Shown in pieces: positions 1 to 8,093 of a DNA stretch of 64,000 nucleotides. The first letter of the stretch is position 1. Each line of letters begins with the position of its first letter. The DNA is taken from assembly GCF_014650035.1 (NCBI RefSeq), contig NZ_BMUE01000011.1, positions 186,001 to 250,000 on the forward strand. The letters are read 5' to 3'. Source of the DNA: Streptomyces lucensis JCM 4490 (GTDB taxonomy: Bacteria; Actinomycetota; Actinomycetes; Streptomycetales; Streptomycetaceae). The position numbers and the translations under genes were made by a program. Below the pieces are notes generated by a model. The model was not told the origin of the DNA. It did not search any database and saw only the letters and a program-made list of their open reading frames with translations.

Positions 1-461
1 ACCTGGGTGGCGAAGGAGTCGTCCGCCTCGGCCCGGATGTTGGGGATGACCGGCAGCAGCACCATGCGGACGCGCGGGTCGGCCTCCCGTGCCCGCGCCA
101 CGAACGCCGTCACGTTCTCCGCCGTCTGCTCGGCGTTCGTGTAGAAGCCCAGGTCGATCAGGCCCAGGGAGACCAGCAGGACGTCGGCGCGGTGGGCCCT
201 GACCGCGTCGCCGATCAGCGGGGCCATGTGCAGCCAGCCCTCGCCCCAGCCGGACAGGTGGGCGCGCGGGAAGCCGGGGTCGGCGTAGGCCAGGGACACC
301 GGTGCGTCGGCCGTCTTGTCGTACAGCTCCTCGCGCGGGCCGACGAAGGTGAACGGGCCGCCGTACGTCGCGCGCAGGTGCTGCCACAGCCGGTAGCGCC
401 ATGTGTGTTCGCCCGCGCTCCCGATCGTCATCGAGTCGCCTACGGGCATGAACCTGAGCAT
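1..461 (-). CDS. SGNH/GDSL-type hydrolase, N-terminal part (runs off window)
   Basis: The reading frame starts at ATG 461 (M-L-R-F-M-P-V-G-D-S) and remains open to the window edge, so the C-terminus is missing. The block I serine sits in GDSMT near residue 10 and a block II-like glycine lies in HLSGWG. This is the SGNH esterase/lipase fold, which cleaves ester bonds with a Ser-His-Asp triad. The block III position usually reads GxND, but here it reads GLID, so the oxyanion asparagine appears replaced. No signal peptide is visible at this start, which suggests a cytoplasmic enzyme. An in-frame ATG four codons downstream is an alternative start. The substrate cannot be predicted. Confidence 0.75.
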   Translation of the reverse strand, partial: MLRFMPVGDSMTIGSAGEHTWRYRLWQHLRATYGGPFTFVGPREELYDKTADAPVSLAYADPGFPRAHLSGWGEGWLHMAPLIGDAVRAHRADVLLVSLGLIDLGFYTNAEQTAENVTAFVARAREADPRVRMVLLPVIPNIRAEADDSFATQ

Positions 462-549
462 CCGCTCATGATGGACGATCACCGGTGTCCATGGGATGTG
501 AGGCCCACCACGTCCCGCGAACCACCGGCGGGGATGGCAGGCTTGGGTC

Positions 550-1533
550 ATGCGTCGATCGTTCGCCGTCCTCGCCGGGATCCTGCTCACCGGTGCCTGC
601 GCGTTGCCCGCCTCCGCCGCCGACGGCGGTGACGGCGGTGCCGACCAGGGGTTCCCGATCAAGGACCCGCGGATCACCGAGTCCAGCGGGCTCGCCGCCT
701 CCCGTCTGCACCCGGGCATCTACTGGACGCACAACGACAGCGACGACGGGCCGTACCTGTACGCCGTGGACAGCCGGACCGGGAAGACCGTCGCCCGGCT
801 CACCCTGCGCGGCATCGGCGCCCCGCGCGACGTCGAGGCCGTCTCCATCGGGCCGCACGACGAGATCTACGTCGGCGACATCGGCGACAACTTCGGCGGC
901 AAGTGGCCGTACGTGTGGATCTACCGGCTGCCCGAGCCGAAGGTGCTCAAGGACCAGACGGTCACCGCCAAGCAGTACGTCGTGAAGTACGAGAACGGGC
1001 CGCGGGACGCCGAGTCGCTGATCGTGCACCCGAAGACCGGGCGCGTGTACATCATCGACAAGAAGGAGGACGGGGGGCACCTGTACGAGGGTCCCGCCAC
1101 CCTCTCCACCTCCGGCGCGAACGTCTTCCGGCCGGTCGCCGCCGTCGACCTCTGGGCCACCGACGCCGCGTTCTCCCCGGACGGGCGACAGCTGGCCGTG
1201 CGCGGCTACTTCGGCGGGATCTACTACGACTGGAACGGCGGCCGGATCAAGCGCAAGGGCTCGCTTGCAGTGCCTTTACAGGGTCAGGGCGAGTCCCTCA
1301 GCTACTCGGCCGACGGATCCCGGCTGATGTACGGCAGCGAGGGCGACGGCAGCTACGTGCAGGCGAAGGACGCCCCGGGCCGTCCCGCCTCCGGTTCCCC
1401 CTCGGCCGACGACGGTGCCGGTTCCTTCGCCGGTGACCCGATGGGGGGCGCGAGCCTGAAGGTGGGGGCCGCCGTCGTCGCCGCCGGGGTGGCCGTGCTC
1501 CTCGGCCTGCGGCTGCTGCGCCGGCGGCGCTGA
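550..1533 (+). CDS. secreted, membrane-anchored beta-propeller-like protein
   Basis: 327 residues. A Sec signal peptide covers about residues 1-23 and ends ALPASA. The body has repeated short blocks typical of NHL/WD-like propellers (for example YLYAVDSRTGK, EIYVGDIGDN, AAFSPDGRQLAVRG). A Gly/Ser/Pro linker near residues 275-295 leads to a hydrophobic segment (about 300-320) and a terminal RRRR. The layout is that of an extracellular domain tethered by a C-terminal helix with a cytoplasmic positive tail. No LPXTG sortase motif is present. Function is unknown; such domains usually mediate binding. It is transcribed towards serC and shares a terminator with it. Confidence 0.8.
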   Translation: MRRSFAVLAGILLTGACALPASAADGGDGGADQGFPIKDPRITESSGLAASRLHPGIYWTHNDSDDGPYLYAVDSRTGKTVARLTLRGIGAPRDVEAVSIGPHDEIYVGDIGDNFGGKWPYVWIYRLPEPKVLKDQTVTAKQYVVKYENGPRDAESLIVHPKTGRVYIIDKKEDGGHLYEGPATLSTSGANVFRPVAAVDLWATDAAFSPDGRQLAVRGYFGGIYYDWNGGRIKRKGSLAVPLQGQGESLSYSADGSRLMYGSEGDGSYVQAKDAPGRPASGSPSADDGAGSFAGDPMGGASLKVGAAVVAAGVAVLLGLRLLRRRR

Positions 1534-1558
1534 GCGCCGCCGCGCGGACCGACCGGCG

Positions 1559-1602
1559 CGGACGCGGGGACCAACGGGGGCGGACGCGGGGACCAACGGG
1601 GG
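1559..1602. repeat. 22-bp tandem duplication
   Basis: Two identical 22-bp copies (1559-1580 and 1581-1602) lie just after the stop codon of the propeller-like gene and before the hairpin shared with serC. Confidence 0.8.
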
Positions 1603-1621
1603 CGGGGTGCGGTCACATGGG

Positions 1622-1658
1622 CGAGGGCGCCCGGCACGGTGTGCGGCGGGCGCCCTCG
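1622..1658. terminator. bidirectional hairpin terminator
   Basis: A perfect 12-bp inverted repeat (CGAGGGCGCCCG at 1622-1633 with its complement at 1647-1658) encloses a 13-nt loop. It lies between two convergent genes (stops at 1533 and 1676), as expected for a shared terminator. Confidence 0.75.
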
Positions 1659-1675
1659 GCGTCGTGTGCGAGAGG

Positions 1676-2794
1676 TCAGAGCTTCTCGATCACGTAGTCG
1701 ACGCACGCGGTCAGCGCCTCGACGTCCGCCGGGTCGATCGCCGGGAACATCGCGATGCGCAGCTGGTTGCGGCCGAGCTTGCGGTACGGCTCGGTGTCCA
1801 CGATGCCGTTGGCGCGCAGCGCCTTGGCGACGGCCGCCGCGTCGATCTCGTCGGAGAAGTCGATCGTGCCGATGACCTGGGAGCGCTTGGCCGGGTCGGA
1901 CACGAACGGCGTCGCGTACTTGGACTCCTCCGCCCAGGTGTACAGCCGGGTCGAGGAGTCCTTCGTGCGGGCGGTGGACCAGGCGAGGCCGCCCTGGCCG
2001 TTGAGCCACTCCAGCTGCTCGTTGAGCAGGAACAGGGTGGCGAGGGCCGGGGTGTTGTACGTCTGGTTCTTGCGGGAGTTGTCGATCGCCGTGGGCAGCG
2101 AGAAGAACTCCGGGACGTGCCGGCCGCTCGCGTGGACGCGCTCGGCGCGCTCGATCGCGGCCGGGGAGAAGACGCCGATCCACAGGCCGCCGTCGGAGGC
2201 GAAGGACTTCTGCGGGGCGAAGTAGTAGACGTCGGTCTCGGCGACGTCGACCGGGAGGCCGCCCGCGCCGGAGGTGGCGTCCACCAGGACGAGCGCGCCC
2301 TCGTCGGCGCCGGCCACGCGCTTGATCGGCATGGCGACACCGGTGGAGGTCTCGTTGTGGGTGAAGGCGTAGACGTCGACGCCCGCCTCGGCCCGGGCCT
2401 CGGGGTGGGTGCCGGGGTCGGCGGAGATGACGGTGGGCTCCGCCAGCCAGGGGGCGAGCTTCGCGGCCTTGGCGAACTTGGAGGAGAACTCGCCGAAGTT
2501 GAGGTGCTGGGACTTGTTCTCGATCAGGCCGTGGGTGGCGATGTCCCAGAAGGCGGTGGAGCCGCCGTTGCCGAGGACCACCTCGTAGCCCTCGGGCAGG
2601 GAGAACAGCTCCGAGATGCCCTCGCGGACCCTGCCGACCAGGTTCTTCACGGGAGCCTGGCGGTGGGAGGTGCCCAGCAGGGACGTACCGGTGGCGGCGA
2701 GGGCGTCCAGCGCCTCGGTCCGCACCTTGGAGGGGCCAGCGCCGAAGCGTCCGTCGGCGGGCTTGATGTCTGCGGGGATCTGGATGTCGGCCAC
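1676..2794 (-). CDS. serC: phosphoserine aminotransferase
   Basis: 372 residues, the usual length for the actinobacterial form. It transfers the amino group of glutamate to 3-phosphohydroxypyruvate, the second step of serine synthesis; the same enzyme can act in pyridoxal phosphate synthesis. The PLP lysine is K196 in FAPQKSFASDGG. The N-terminal GAGPSKVR and the HRQAPVK segment are also characteristic. GTG 2794 is chosen because the family N-terminus (ADIQIPADIKPADGRFG) begins there; no clear Shine-Dalgarno sequence precedes it. The gene is monocistronic and divergent from the FAD/Fe-S dehydrogenase. Confidence 0.95.
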   Translation of the reverse strand: MADIQIPADIKPADGRFGAGPSKVRTEALDALAATGTSLLGTSHRQAPVKNLVGRVREGISELFSLPEGYEVVLGNGGSTAFWDIATHGLIENKSQHLNFGEFSSKFAKAAKLAPWLAEPTVISADPGTHPEARAEAGVDVYAFTHNETSTGVAMPIKRVAGADEGALVLVDATSGAGGLPVDVAETDVYYFAPQKSFASDGGLWIGVFSPAAIERAERVHASGRHVPEFFSLPTAIDNSRKNQTYNTPALATLFLLNEQLEWLNGQGGLAWSTARTKDSSTRLYTWAEESKYATPFVSDPAKRSQVIGTIDFSDEIDAAAVAKALRANGIVDTEPYRKLGRNQLRIAMFPAIDPADVEALTACVDYVIEKL

Positions 2795-2951
2795 GACTAG
2801 GAGGTTAGCCGCTGGGGATGACCGGCGTGGGCACCTGTCCGTCGGATGAGACGAGATCACCGGCACGTGGACTTGTGAGCTTGTACGACGGTACGGGCGG
2901 GGCTGTGGAAAAGTCTCGGTGACTGTCCGTGATCGGATGCATCCTGGACGC

Positions 2952-5846
2952 ATGACAGATCTTGCGGGCGAACTGCGCGGGGCCGTGCGGGGCGAGGTCG
3001 CCTTCGACGCCGCCTCCCGGGCGCTGGTCACCATGGACGCCTCCAACTACCGGCGGGTCCCGGCGGGGGTGGTCGTGCCGCGCGACGCCGACGACGTGGC
3101 CGCCGTGCTGGAGGTGTGCCGGGCGCGCGGGGTGCCGGTGGTGGCGCGCGGCGGGGGCACGTCGATCGCGGGGCAGGCGACGGGGACGGGCGTGGTGCTG
3201 GACTTCACCCGGCACATGAACGCCCTGCTGGAGCTGGACCCCGGCAGCCGCACCGCCGTCGTGCAGCCGGGGCTGGTCCTCGACCGGCTCCAGGAGGCCG
3301 CCGCCCCGCACGGCCTGCGCTTCGGCCCCGACCCGTCCACCCACAGCCGGTGCACGCTCGGCGGGATGATCGGCAACAACGCGTGCGGCTCGCACTCGGT
3401 CGCCTGGGGCACGACCGCGGACAGCGTGCGGGAGCTGTCCGTGCTCACCGCGCGCGGGCAGCGGCTGCGGCTGGGACGGGACTGGGCGGGGGCGCCGGAC
3501 GGCCTGCGGGAGCTGGCCGAGGCGGAACTGGCCCGGCTGCGCACGGGCTTCCCGGACCTGCCCCGCCGCATCTCCGGTTATGCGCTGGACGCCCTGCTGC
3601 CCGAGAACGGCGCCGACGTCGCCCGCTCCTTCTGCGGCTCCGAGGGCACGCTCGGCATCCTGACCGAGGCGGTCGTGGAGCTGGTGGAGGCGCCCGCCGC
3701 ACGCGCCCTCGCGGTGCTGGGGTACGTCGACGAGAGCGCCGCCGCCGAGGCCGCCGCGGGTCTGCTGCCGTACCGGCCGCTGACGGTCGAGGGCATGGCG
3801 GCCGACCTGGTGCGCTCGCCGGCGGGGCTGCCGCGCGGCGGTGCCTGGCTGTTCGTGGAGACCGGCGGCCGGTCGCCGGCGCAGGCACGCGCGCGTGCCG
3901 AGGAGATCGTCCGCGCGGCCGACGTCGTGGACGCGCTGGTCGTGACCGACCCGGCCGTCCAGCGCGCCCTGTGGCGCATCCGGGAGGACGCGAGCGGCAC
4001 GGCGACCAGGATGCCCGACGGCACCGAGGCCTGGCCCGGCTGGGAGGACTGCGCGGTGCCGCCCGCCCGGCTCGGCGCCTACCTGCGCGATTTCCGCGCC
4101 CTGCTCTCGGCCCACGGACTGCGCGGCACCCCGTACGGCCACTTCGGCGACGGCTGCGTCCACGTCCGCATCGACTTCGACCTGCTCACCCCGGACGGCG
4201 TCGGCCGCTTCCGCCGCTTCTCCGAGGAACTGGCCGACCTGGTGGTGGCGCACGGCGGCTCCCTGTCCGGGGAGCACGGGGACGGGCAGGCGCGCGCGGA
4301 GCTGCTGCCGCGGATGTACGGGGCGGGGACGGTACGGCTCTTCGAGCGGGCCAAGGGCGTCTGGGACCCGGACGACCTGCTCAACCCCGGCATGCTGGTC
4401 CGCCCGGCACCGCTCGACGGCAACCTCCGCTTCTCCGTGCTCCCGGACCGTCCGGTGGACGTGGCCTTCGGCTACCCGGCCGACGGCGGGGACTTCCGGG
4501 CCGCCGTCCGCCGCTGCGTGGGCGTCGCCAAGTGCCGTACGGCCACGGCGTCCGGGCCCGCCGTGATGTGTCCCTCGTTCCGGGCGACCGGCGAGGAGGA
4601 GCACTCCACCCGCGGCCGGGCCCGGCTGCTGCACGAGATGCTCGCGGGCGAGGTGGTCACCGACGGCTGGCGGTCCACGGAGGTCCGGGACGCCCTCGAC
4701 CTCTGCCTGTCCTGCAAGGGCTGCCGCACGGACTGCCCGGTCGGCGTCGACATGGCCACCTACAAGGCGGAGTTCCTGCACCACCACTACGCCGGCCGCC
4801 GCCGCCCCGCCGCCCACCACAGCATGGGCCGGCTGCCGCAGTGGCTCCGCCTGGTCGCCCTCACCCGCACGGCCCCGCTGCTCAACGCCCTCGCGACGGT
4901 ACGGCCGTTGCCGCAGCTGGCGAAGCGCCTCGGCGGGATCGCCCCCGAGCGGGAGATCCCCCGGCTGGCGCGGCGGACGTTCACCGGCTGGTGGCGGAAG
5001 AGGCGACCCGCCGAGGCACCGCGGTGCTCCGGTGGCGGCTCCGGCGAGCTGGTGGTGCTGTGGCCGGACACCTTCACCGAGCACCTGTCGCCGTCCGTCG
5101 GGCGGGCCGCCGTCCGCGTGCTGGAGGCCGCCGGGCTCGTGGTGGCCCTCCCGCCGACGCTGACCACGCGCGGGGCGGCCGTCGGGGACGGCAGGTCGGG
5201 GGCGGCGACCGCGCTGCTGACGGCCCGCCGGGCCCGCGTCTGCTGCGGCCTGACCTACGTCTCCACCGGCCAGCTCGACCGGGCCCGTACGGTGCTGCGC
5301 CGCACACTGGATTTGATGGAGCCGGTGCTGCGGGCCGGGGTCCCCGTCGTCGTCCTGGAACCGAGTTGTGCCGCAGCCCTGCGCACGGACCTGCCCGAGC
5401 TGCTGCACGACGACCCCCGCGCGGCCCGGCTCTCCTCGGCGGTCCTCACCTTCGCCGAGACGCTGGAACGGCACGCCCCCGACTGGACCCCGCCCGCCGT
5501 CGGCCGCCCGGTCGCCGGCCAGACGCACTGCCACCAGCACGCGGTCCTGGGCGACGCCCCCGACCGGCGGCTGCGCGAGGCCGCGGGGCTCACCGGCGAG
5601 CTGAGCGGGGGCTGCTGCGGCCTCGCGGGCAATTTCGGCTTCGAGAAGGGCCACTTCGAGGTGTCGCGGACCTGCGCGGAGGAACAGCTCCTGCCCTCGG
5701 TACGGCAGGCCCCGCAGGAGACGGTGATCCTGGCGGACGGCTTCTCCTGCCGCACCCAGCTGGAGCAACTCGCGGGGACACGGGGACACCACCTGGCGGA
5801 AATCCTGGCCAACGCCCTGGACCGGCAGGAGAGGGGAGGCGACTGA
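2952..5846 (+). CDS. FAD-linked oxidase fused to Fe-S/CCG-domain subunit (D-2-hydroxyacid dehydrogenase type)
   Basis: 964 residues. The N-terminal half is a PCMH-type FAD-binding domain (VVARGGGTSIAGQATG near residue 65) followed by the FAD-oxidase C-terminal domain (GTPYGHFGDGCVHVRIDFD). The second half carries a 4Fe-4S cluster motif with C585, C588, C591 and C595 (CLSCKGCRTDC) and two cysteine-rich CCG regions (RVCCGLTYVSTG, SGGCCGLAGNFGF). This is a GlcD-GlcF-like fusion, likely oxidising a D-2-hydroxyacid such as lactate, 2-hydroxyglutarate or glycolate and passing electrons to the quinone pool. The true substrate is unclear. ATG 2952 starts the conserved region; GTG 2919 in frame, with GGAAAAG upstream, is an alternative. 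Confidence 0.85.
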   Translation: MTDLAGELRGAVRGEVAFDAASRALVTMDASNYRRVPAGVVVPRDADDVAAVLEVCRARGVPVVARGGGTSIAGQATGTGVVLDFTRHMNALLELDPGSRTAVVQPGLVLDRLQEAAAPHGLRFGPDPSTHSRCTLGGMIGNNACGSHSVAWGTTADSVRELSVLTARGQRLRLGRDWAGAPDGLRELAEAELARLRTGFPDLPRRISGYALDALLPENGADVARSFCGSEGTLGILTEAVVELVEAPAARALAVLGYVDESAAAEAAAGLLPYRPLTVEGMAADLVRSPAGLPRGGAWLFVETGGRSPAQARARAEEIVRAADVVDALVVTDPAVQRALWRIREDASGTATRMPDGTEAWPGWEDCAVPPARLGAYLRDFRALLSAHGLRGTPYGHFGDGCVHVRIDFDLLTPDGVGRFRRFSEELADLVVAHGGSLSGEHGDGQARAELLPRMYGAGTVRLFERAKGVWDPDDLLNPGMLVRPAPLDGNLRFSVLPDRPVDVAFGYPADGGDFRAAVRRCVGVAKCRTATASGPAVMCPSFRATGEEEHSTRGRARLLHEMLAGEVVTDGWRSTEVRDALDLCLSCKGCRTDCPVGVDMATYKAEFLHHHYAGRRRPAAHHSMGRLPQWLRLVALTRTAPLLNALATVRPLPQLAKRLGGIAPEREIPRLARRTFTGWWRKRRPAEAPRCSGGGSGELVVLWPDTFTEHLSPSVGRAAVRVLEAAGLVVALPPTLTTRGAAVGDGRSGAATALLTARRARVCCGLTYVSTGQLDRARTVLRRTLDLMEPVLRAGVPVVVLEPSCAAALRTDLPELLHDDPRAARLSSAVLTFAETLERHAPDWTPPAVGRPVAGQTHCHQHAVLGDAPDRRLREAAGLTGELSGGCCGLAGNFGFEKGHFEVSRTCAEEQLLPSVRQAPQETVILADGFSCRTQLEQLAGTRGHHLAEILANALDRQERGGD

Positions 5847-5949
5847 CGGACGCGAGGCGACTGACGGACGCCCGCGGGAGGCCGGCGGTGCTCTCGGCCC
5901 GGTATCCGAGCACGGCTCGTCTCAGCATCCAGGACAGTCCCGTCAGGGG

Positions 5950-5978
5950 TTCACACTCCTGACGGAGTCCACTACCCT
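5950..5978 (+). promoter_or_regulatory. candidate promoter for the EamA transporter
   Basis: TTCACA (5950-5955), a 17-bp spacer and TACCCT (5973-5978) resemble a vegetative sigma promoter. The start codon of the transporter is 60 bp further on. A small inverted repeat (GTCAGG 5942-5947 with CCTGAC 5958-5963) overlaps the -35 region and could be an operator or the end of the upstream transcript. Confidence 0.4.
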
Positions 5979-6038
5979 GGACTCATTAGTACAGCGAGCT
6001 GAACAAGATCCGATGCCGAGCAAGCCCAGGACCGCCCC

Positions 6039-6977
6039 GTGAGCACCCGCAGCGCCACCGCACCCTCGACGCAAGCCGCACCCTCCCCCTCCGGTGGTGC
6101 CCCGCGCCGCCTCGGCTCGCTCGGTCCGGTCGGGCTGGTGCTGGCCGGCGGCGTCTCGGTGCAGTTCGGCGGTGCGCTCGCGGTGACGCTGATGCCCCGC
6201 GCCGGCGCGCTCGGTGTCGTGACCCTGCGCCTGATCGCGGCGGCCGTAGTCCTGCTGCTGGTGTGCCGCCCGAAGTTCCGCGGCCACTCGCGCACCGACT
6301 GGGGCACGGTGATCGTCTTCGGTATCGCCATGGGCGCGATGAACGGCCTCTTCTACGAGGCCGTGGCCCGTATCCCGCTGGGCCCCGCGGTCACCCTGGA
6401 GGTCCTCGGCCCGCTGGCACTGTCCGTCCTCGCCTCCCGCCGCGCGGTCAACGCGATCTGGGCGTGCCTGGCCCTCGCGGGCGTCTTCCTGCTCGGCGGC
6501 GGAGGGTTCAGCGACCTCGACCCCATCGGTGTCGCCTTCGCCCTGGGGGCCGGCGCCATGTGGGCGGCGTACATCGTCTTCAGTGCGCGTACGGGGCGCC
6601 GCTTCCCGCAGGCGGACGGGCTGGCGCTGGCCATGGCCGTCGCGGCCCTGCTCTTCCTCCCCATCGGCATCGCGGAGGCCGGCGGCCGCCTGCTGGACCC
6701 CACCACCGTCGCCCTCGGCTCGGCGGTGGCCCTGCTCTCCTCGGTGCTGCCCTACACGCTGGAGCTCCTGGCCCTGCGTCGCCTGCCCGCCTCCACCTTC
6801 GCCATCCTCATGAGCCTGGAGCCGGCCATCGCGGCGACGGCCGGCTTCCTGATCCTCGGCCAGGCCCTGTCCGCCGCCCAGGCCGCCGCCATCGCCCTCG
6901 TGATCGCGGCGAGCATCGGCGCCGTACGGACCCAGGTGGGGCGCAGCAAGGTCCCGGTCCGGGCCCCGGAGGCCTGA
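6039..6977 (+). CDS. EamA/DMT-family exporter (RhtA-like)
   Basis: 312 residues with about ten hydrophobic segments in two five-helix EamA halves. The best match in character is the threonine/homoserine exporter RhtA group, which effluxes small amino acids and metabolites at the cytoplasmic membrane. The N-terminal 25 residues are Ser/Ala/Pro rich and cytoplasmic. GTG 6039 is used; AGGACC nine bases upstream is a weak ribosome site. The gene stands alone. The substrate is inferred only from the family. Confidence 0.85.
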   Translation: MSTRSATAPSTQAAPSPSGGAPRRLGSLGPVGLVLAGGVSVQFGGALAVTLMPRAGALGVVTLRLIAAAVVLLLVCRPKFRGHSRTDWGTVIVFGIAMGAMNGLFYEAVARIPLGPAVTLEVLGPLALSVLASRRAVNAIWACLALAGVFLLGGGGFSDLDPIGVAFALGAGAMWAAYIVFSARTGRRFPQADGLALAMAVAALLFLPIGIAEAGGRLLDPTTVALGSAVALLSSVLPYTLELLALRRLPASTFAILMSLEPAIAATAGFLILGQALSAAQAAAIALVIAASIGAVRTQVGRSKVPVRAPEA

Positions 6978-7286
6978 CCGCGGCGGGCGCACGCGGGCGC
7001 CGTGCGGCCTTTCCCCTCGCGCTGCTGCCCGGCGGGACCGGAACCGGGTACTTTTCCGGCCTGCCGCCCGGAGTGGGCGCACAACCTCGCCGGTGTCTCG
7101 CCGGACCGGGGAGGCCTGGTCATCGCCACCTGCCCGCGCGATCCGGGACACCCGGTCCGCCTCATCACCCGGGGAGCCGACTCCGCCGACTCCCCGCGCA
7201 GCTTCCGTCGCCGGCCGACCGCGGGCCTCCCAGGGCCTCCCGACAAAATCATGCAAGCATGCTTGATTGTTTCTGGAGCCGCTGCC
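6978..7286. other. gene-free stretch with hairpin and operator
   Basis: No credible gene. It contains an inverted repeat (CGGGGAG at 7170-7176 with CTCCCCG at 7190-7196) that may end the transporter transcript, and near its right end the palindrome annotated at 7254-7265. The stretch around the palindrome is unusually AT-rich for this genome, as expected for a promoter. Confidence 0.6.
7254..7265. promoter_or_regulatory. perfect 12-bp palindrome, probable TetR operator
   Basis: CAAGCATGCTTG is a perfect dyad located 21 bp before the start codon of the first gene of the catabolic operon. Flanking AT-rich bases (AATCATG to the left, ATTGTTTC to the right) partly extend it. Its position at the promoter or leader and the TetR-family gene that closes the operon suggest autoregulated repression, probably relieved by an acyl-CoA. 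The link to that TetR protein is inference. Confidence 0.6.
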
Positions 7287-8093
7287 ATGCTCCCCCCTAT
7301 GGCCGACCCGACGCCCGTCATCGACGACCTGCGTGCCGAGAGCGAAGAACTCGACCTGCTCACGGCTGAGTTGACTCCGCGGCAGTGGGCGCTCCCCACT
7401 CCCGCGCCCGGCTGGACCGTCGCCCACCAGATCGCCCACCTCGCCTGGACCGACCACTCGGCCCTGCTGGCCGTCACCGACGCCGGCGCCTTCCAGGCGC
7501 TGGTCGAGAAGGCGCTGGCCGCCCCCGGCACGTTCGTGGACGAGGGGGCGGAGGAGGGCGCCCGGCTCCCGCACGCCGAACTGACGGCGACCTGGCGTGC
7601 CGGGTGCGACGCCCTCCAGCAGGCCCTGCGCTCCGCGCCGCCGGGCGGCCGGTTCCCCTGGTACGGCCCACCCATGTCGGCCGCATCCATGGCCACAGCC
7701 CGTCTCATGGAGACGTGGGCCCATGGACTGGACATCGCCGAGGCCCTTGGTGTGGTGAGCCCACCCACCGACCGGATCAGACATGTGGCCCGACTCGGGG
7801 TGCGGACGCGTGACTTCGCCTATACGGTCCACGGACTCACGCCACCCGCCGAGGAGATCCGGGTCGAACTGCGCGCGCCCTCCGGTGACGTGTGGGCGTA
7901 TGGTCCGGAGGACGCCGCCCAGCGCGTCACCGGCCCCGCCGTGGACTTCTGCCTCCTGGTCACCCAGCGCGCCCACCGCGCCGACCTCGCCCTGACCGCG
8001 GAGGGCCCGGACGCCGACCGCTGGCTCGGCATCGCCCAGGCCTTCGCCGGCCCGCCCGGCGCCGGACGTCCGCCGAAGGGTGCGAAGCGGTGA
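7287..8093 (+). CDS. TIGR03084-type DinB/maleylpyruvate-isomerase-like metal-binding protein
   Basis: 268 residues. It has the helical DinB/MDMPI-like fold signature, with histidines placed to bind a divalent metal (QIAHLAWTDH near residue 50, METWAHGLDIAEAL near residue 145). Members of this family recur next to AtuA-like and acyl-CoA carboxylase genes, but the reaction is not established. ATG 7287 follows TGGAGC at eight bases, and ATG 7299 is a weaker alternative. The stop codon overlaps the GTG of the next gene (GTGA), so translation is probably coupled. It is the first gene of the operon. Confidence 0.75.
   Translation: MLPPMADPTPVIDDLRAESEELDLLTAELTPRQWALPTPAPGWTVAHQIAHLAWTDHSALLAVTDAGAFQALVEKALAAPGTFVDEGAEEGARLPHAELTATWRAGCDALQQALRSAPPGGRFPWYGPPMSAASMATARLMETWAHGLDIAEALGVVSPPTDRIRHVARLGVRTRDFAYTVHGLTPPAEEIRVELRAPSGDVWAYGPEDAAQRVTGPAVDFCLLVTQRAHRADLALTAEGPDADRWLGIAQAFAGPPGAGRPPKGAKR

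Noticed and set aside
2805..5792. 995-codon open frame opposite the FAD/Fe-S dehydrogenase
   Set aside because: It is a mirror of a well-supported gene; high GC at codon third positions keeps antisense frames open. Composition is Arg/Gly/Ala/Pro rich with no domain.
7002..7286. N-terminal extension of the TIGR03084-like protein
   Set aside because: It would read through a promoter-like AT-rich segment and a perfect palindrome; ATG 7287 has its own ribosome site.
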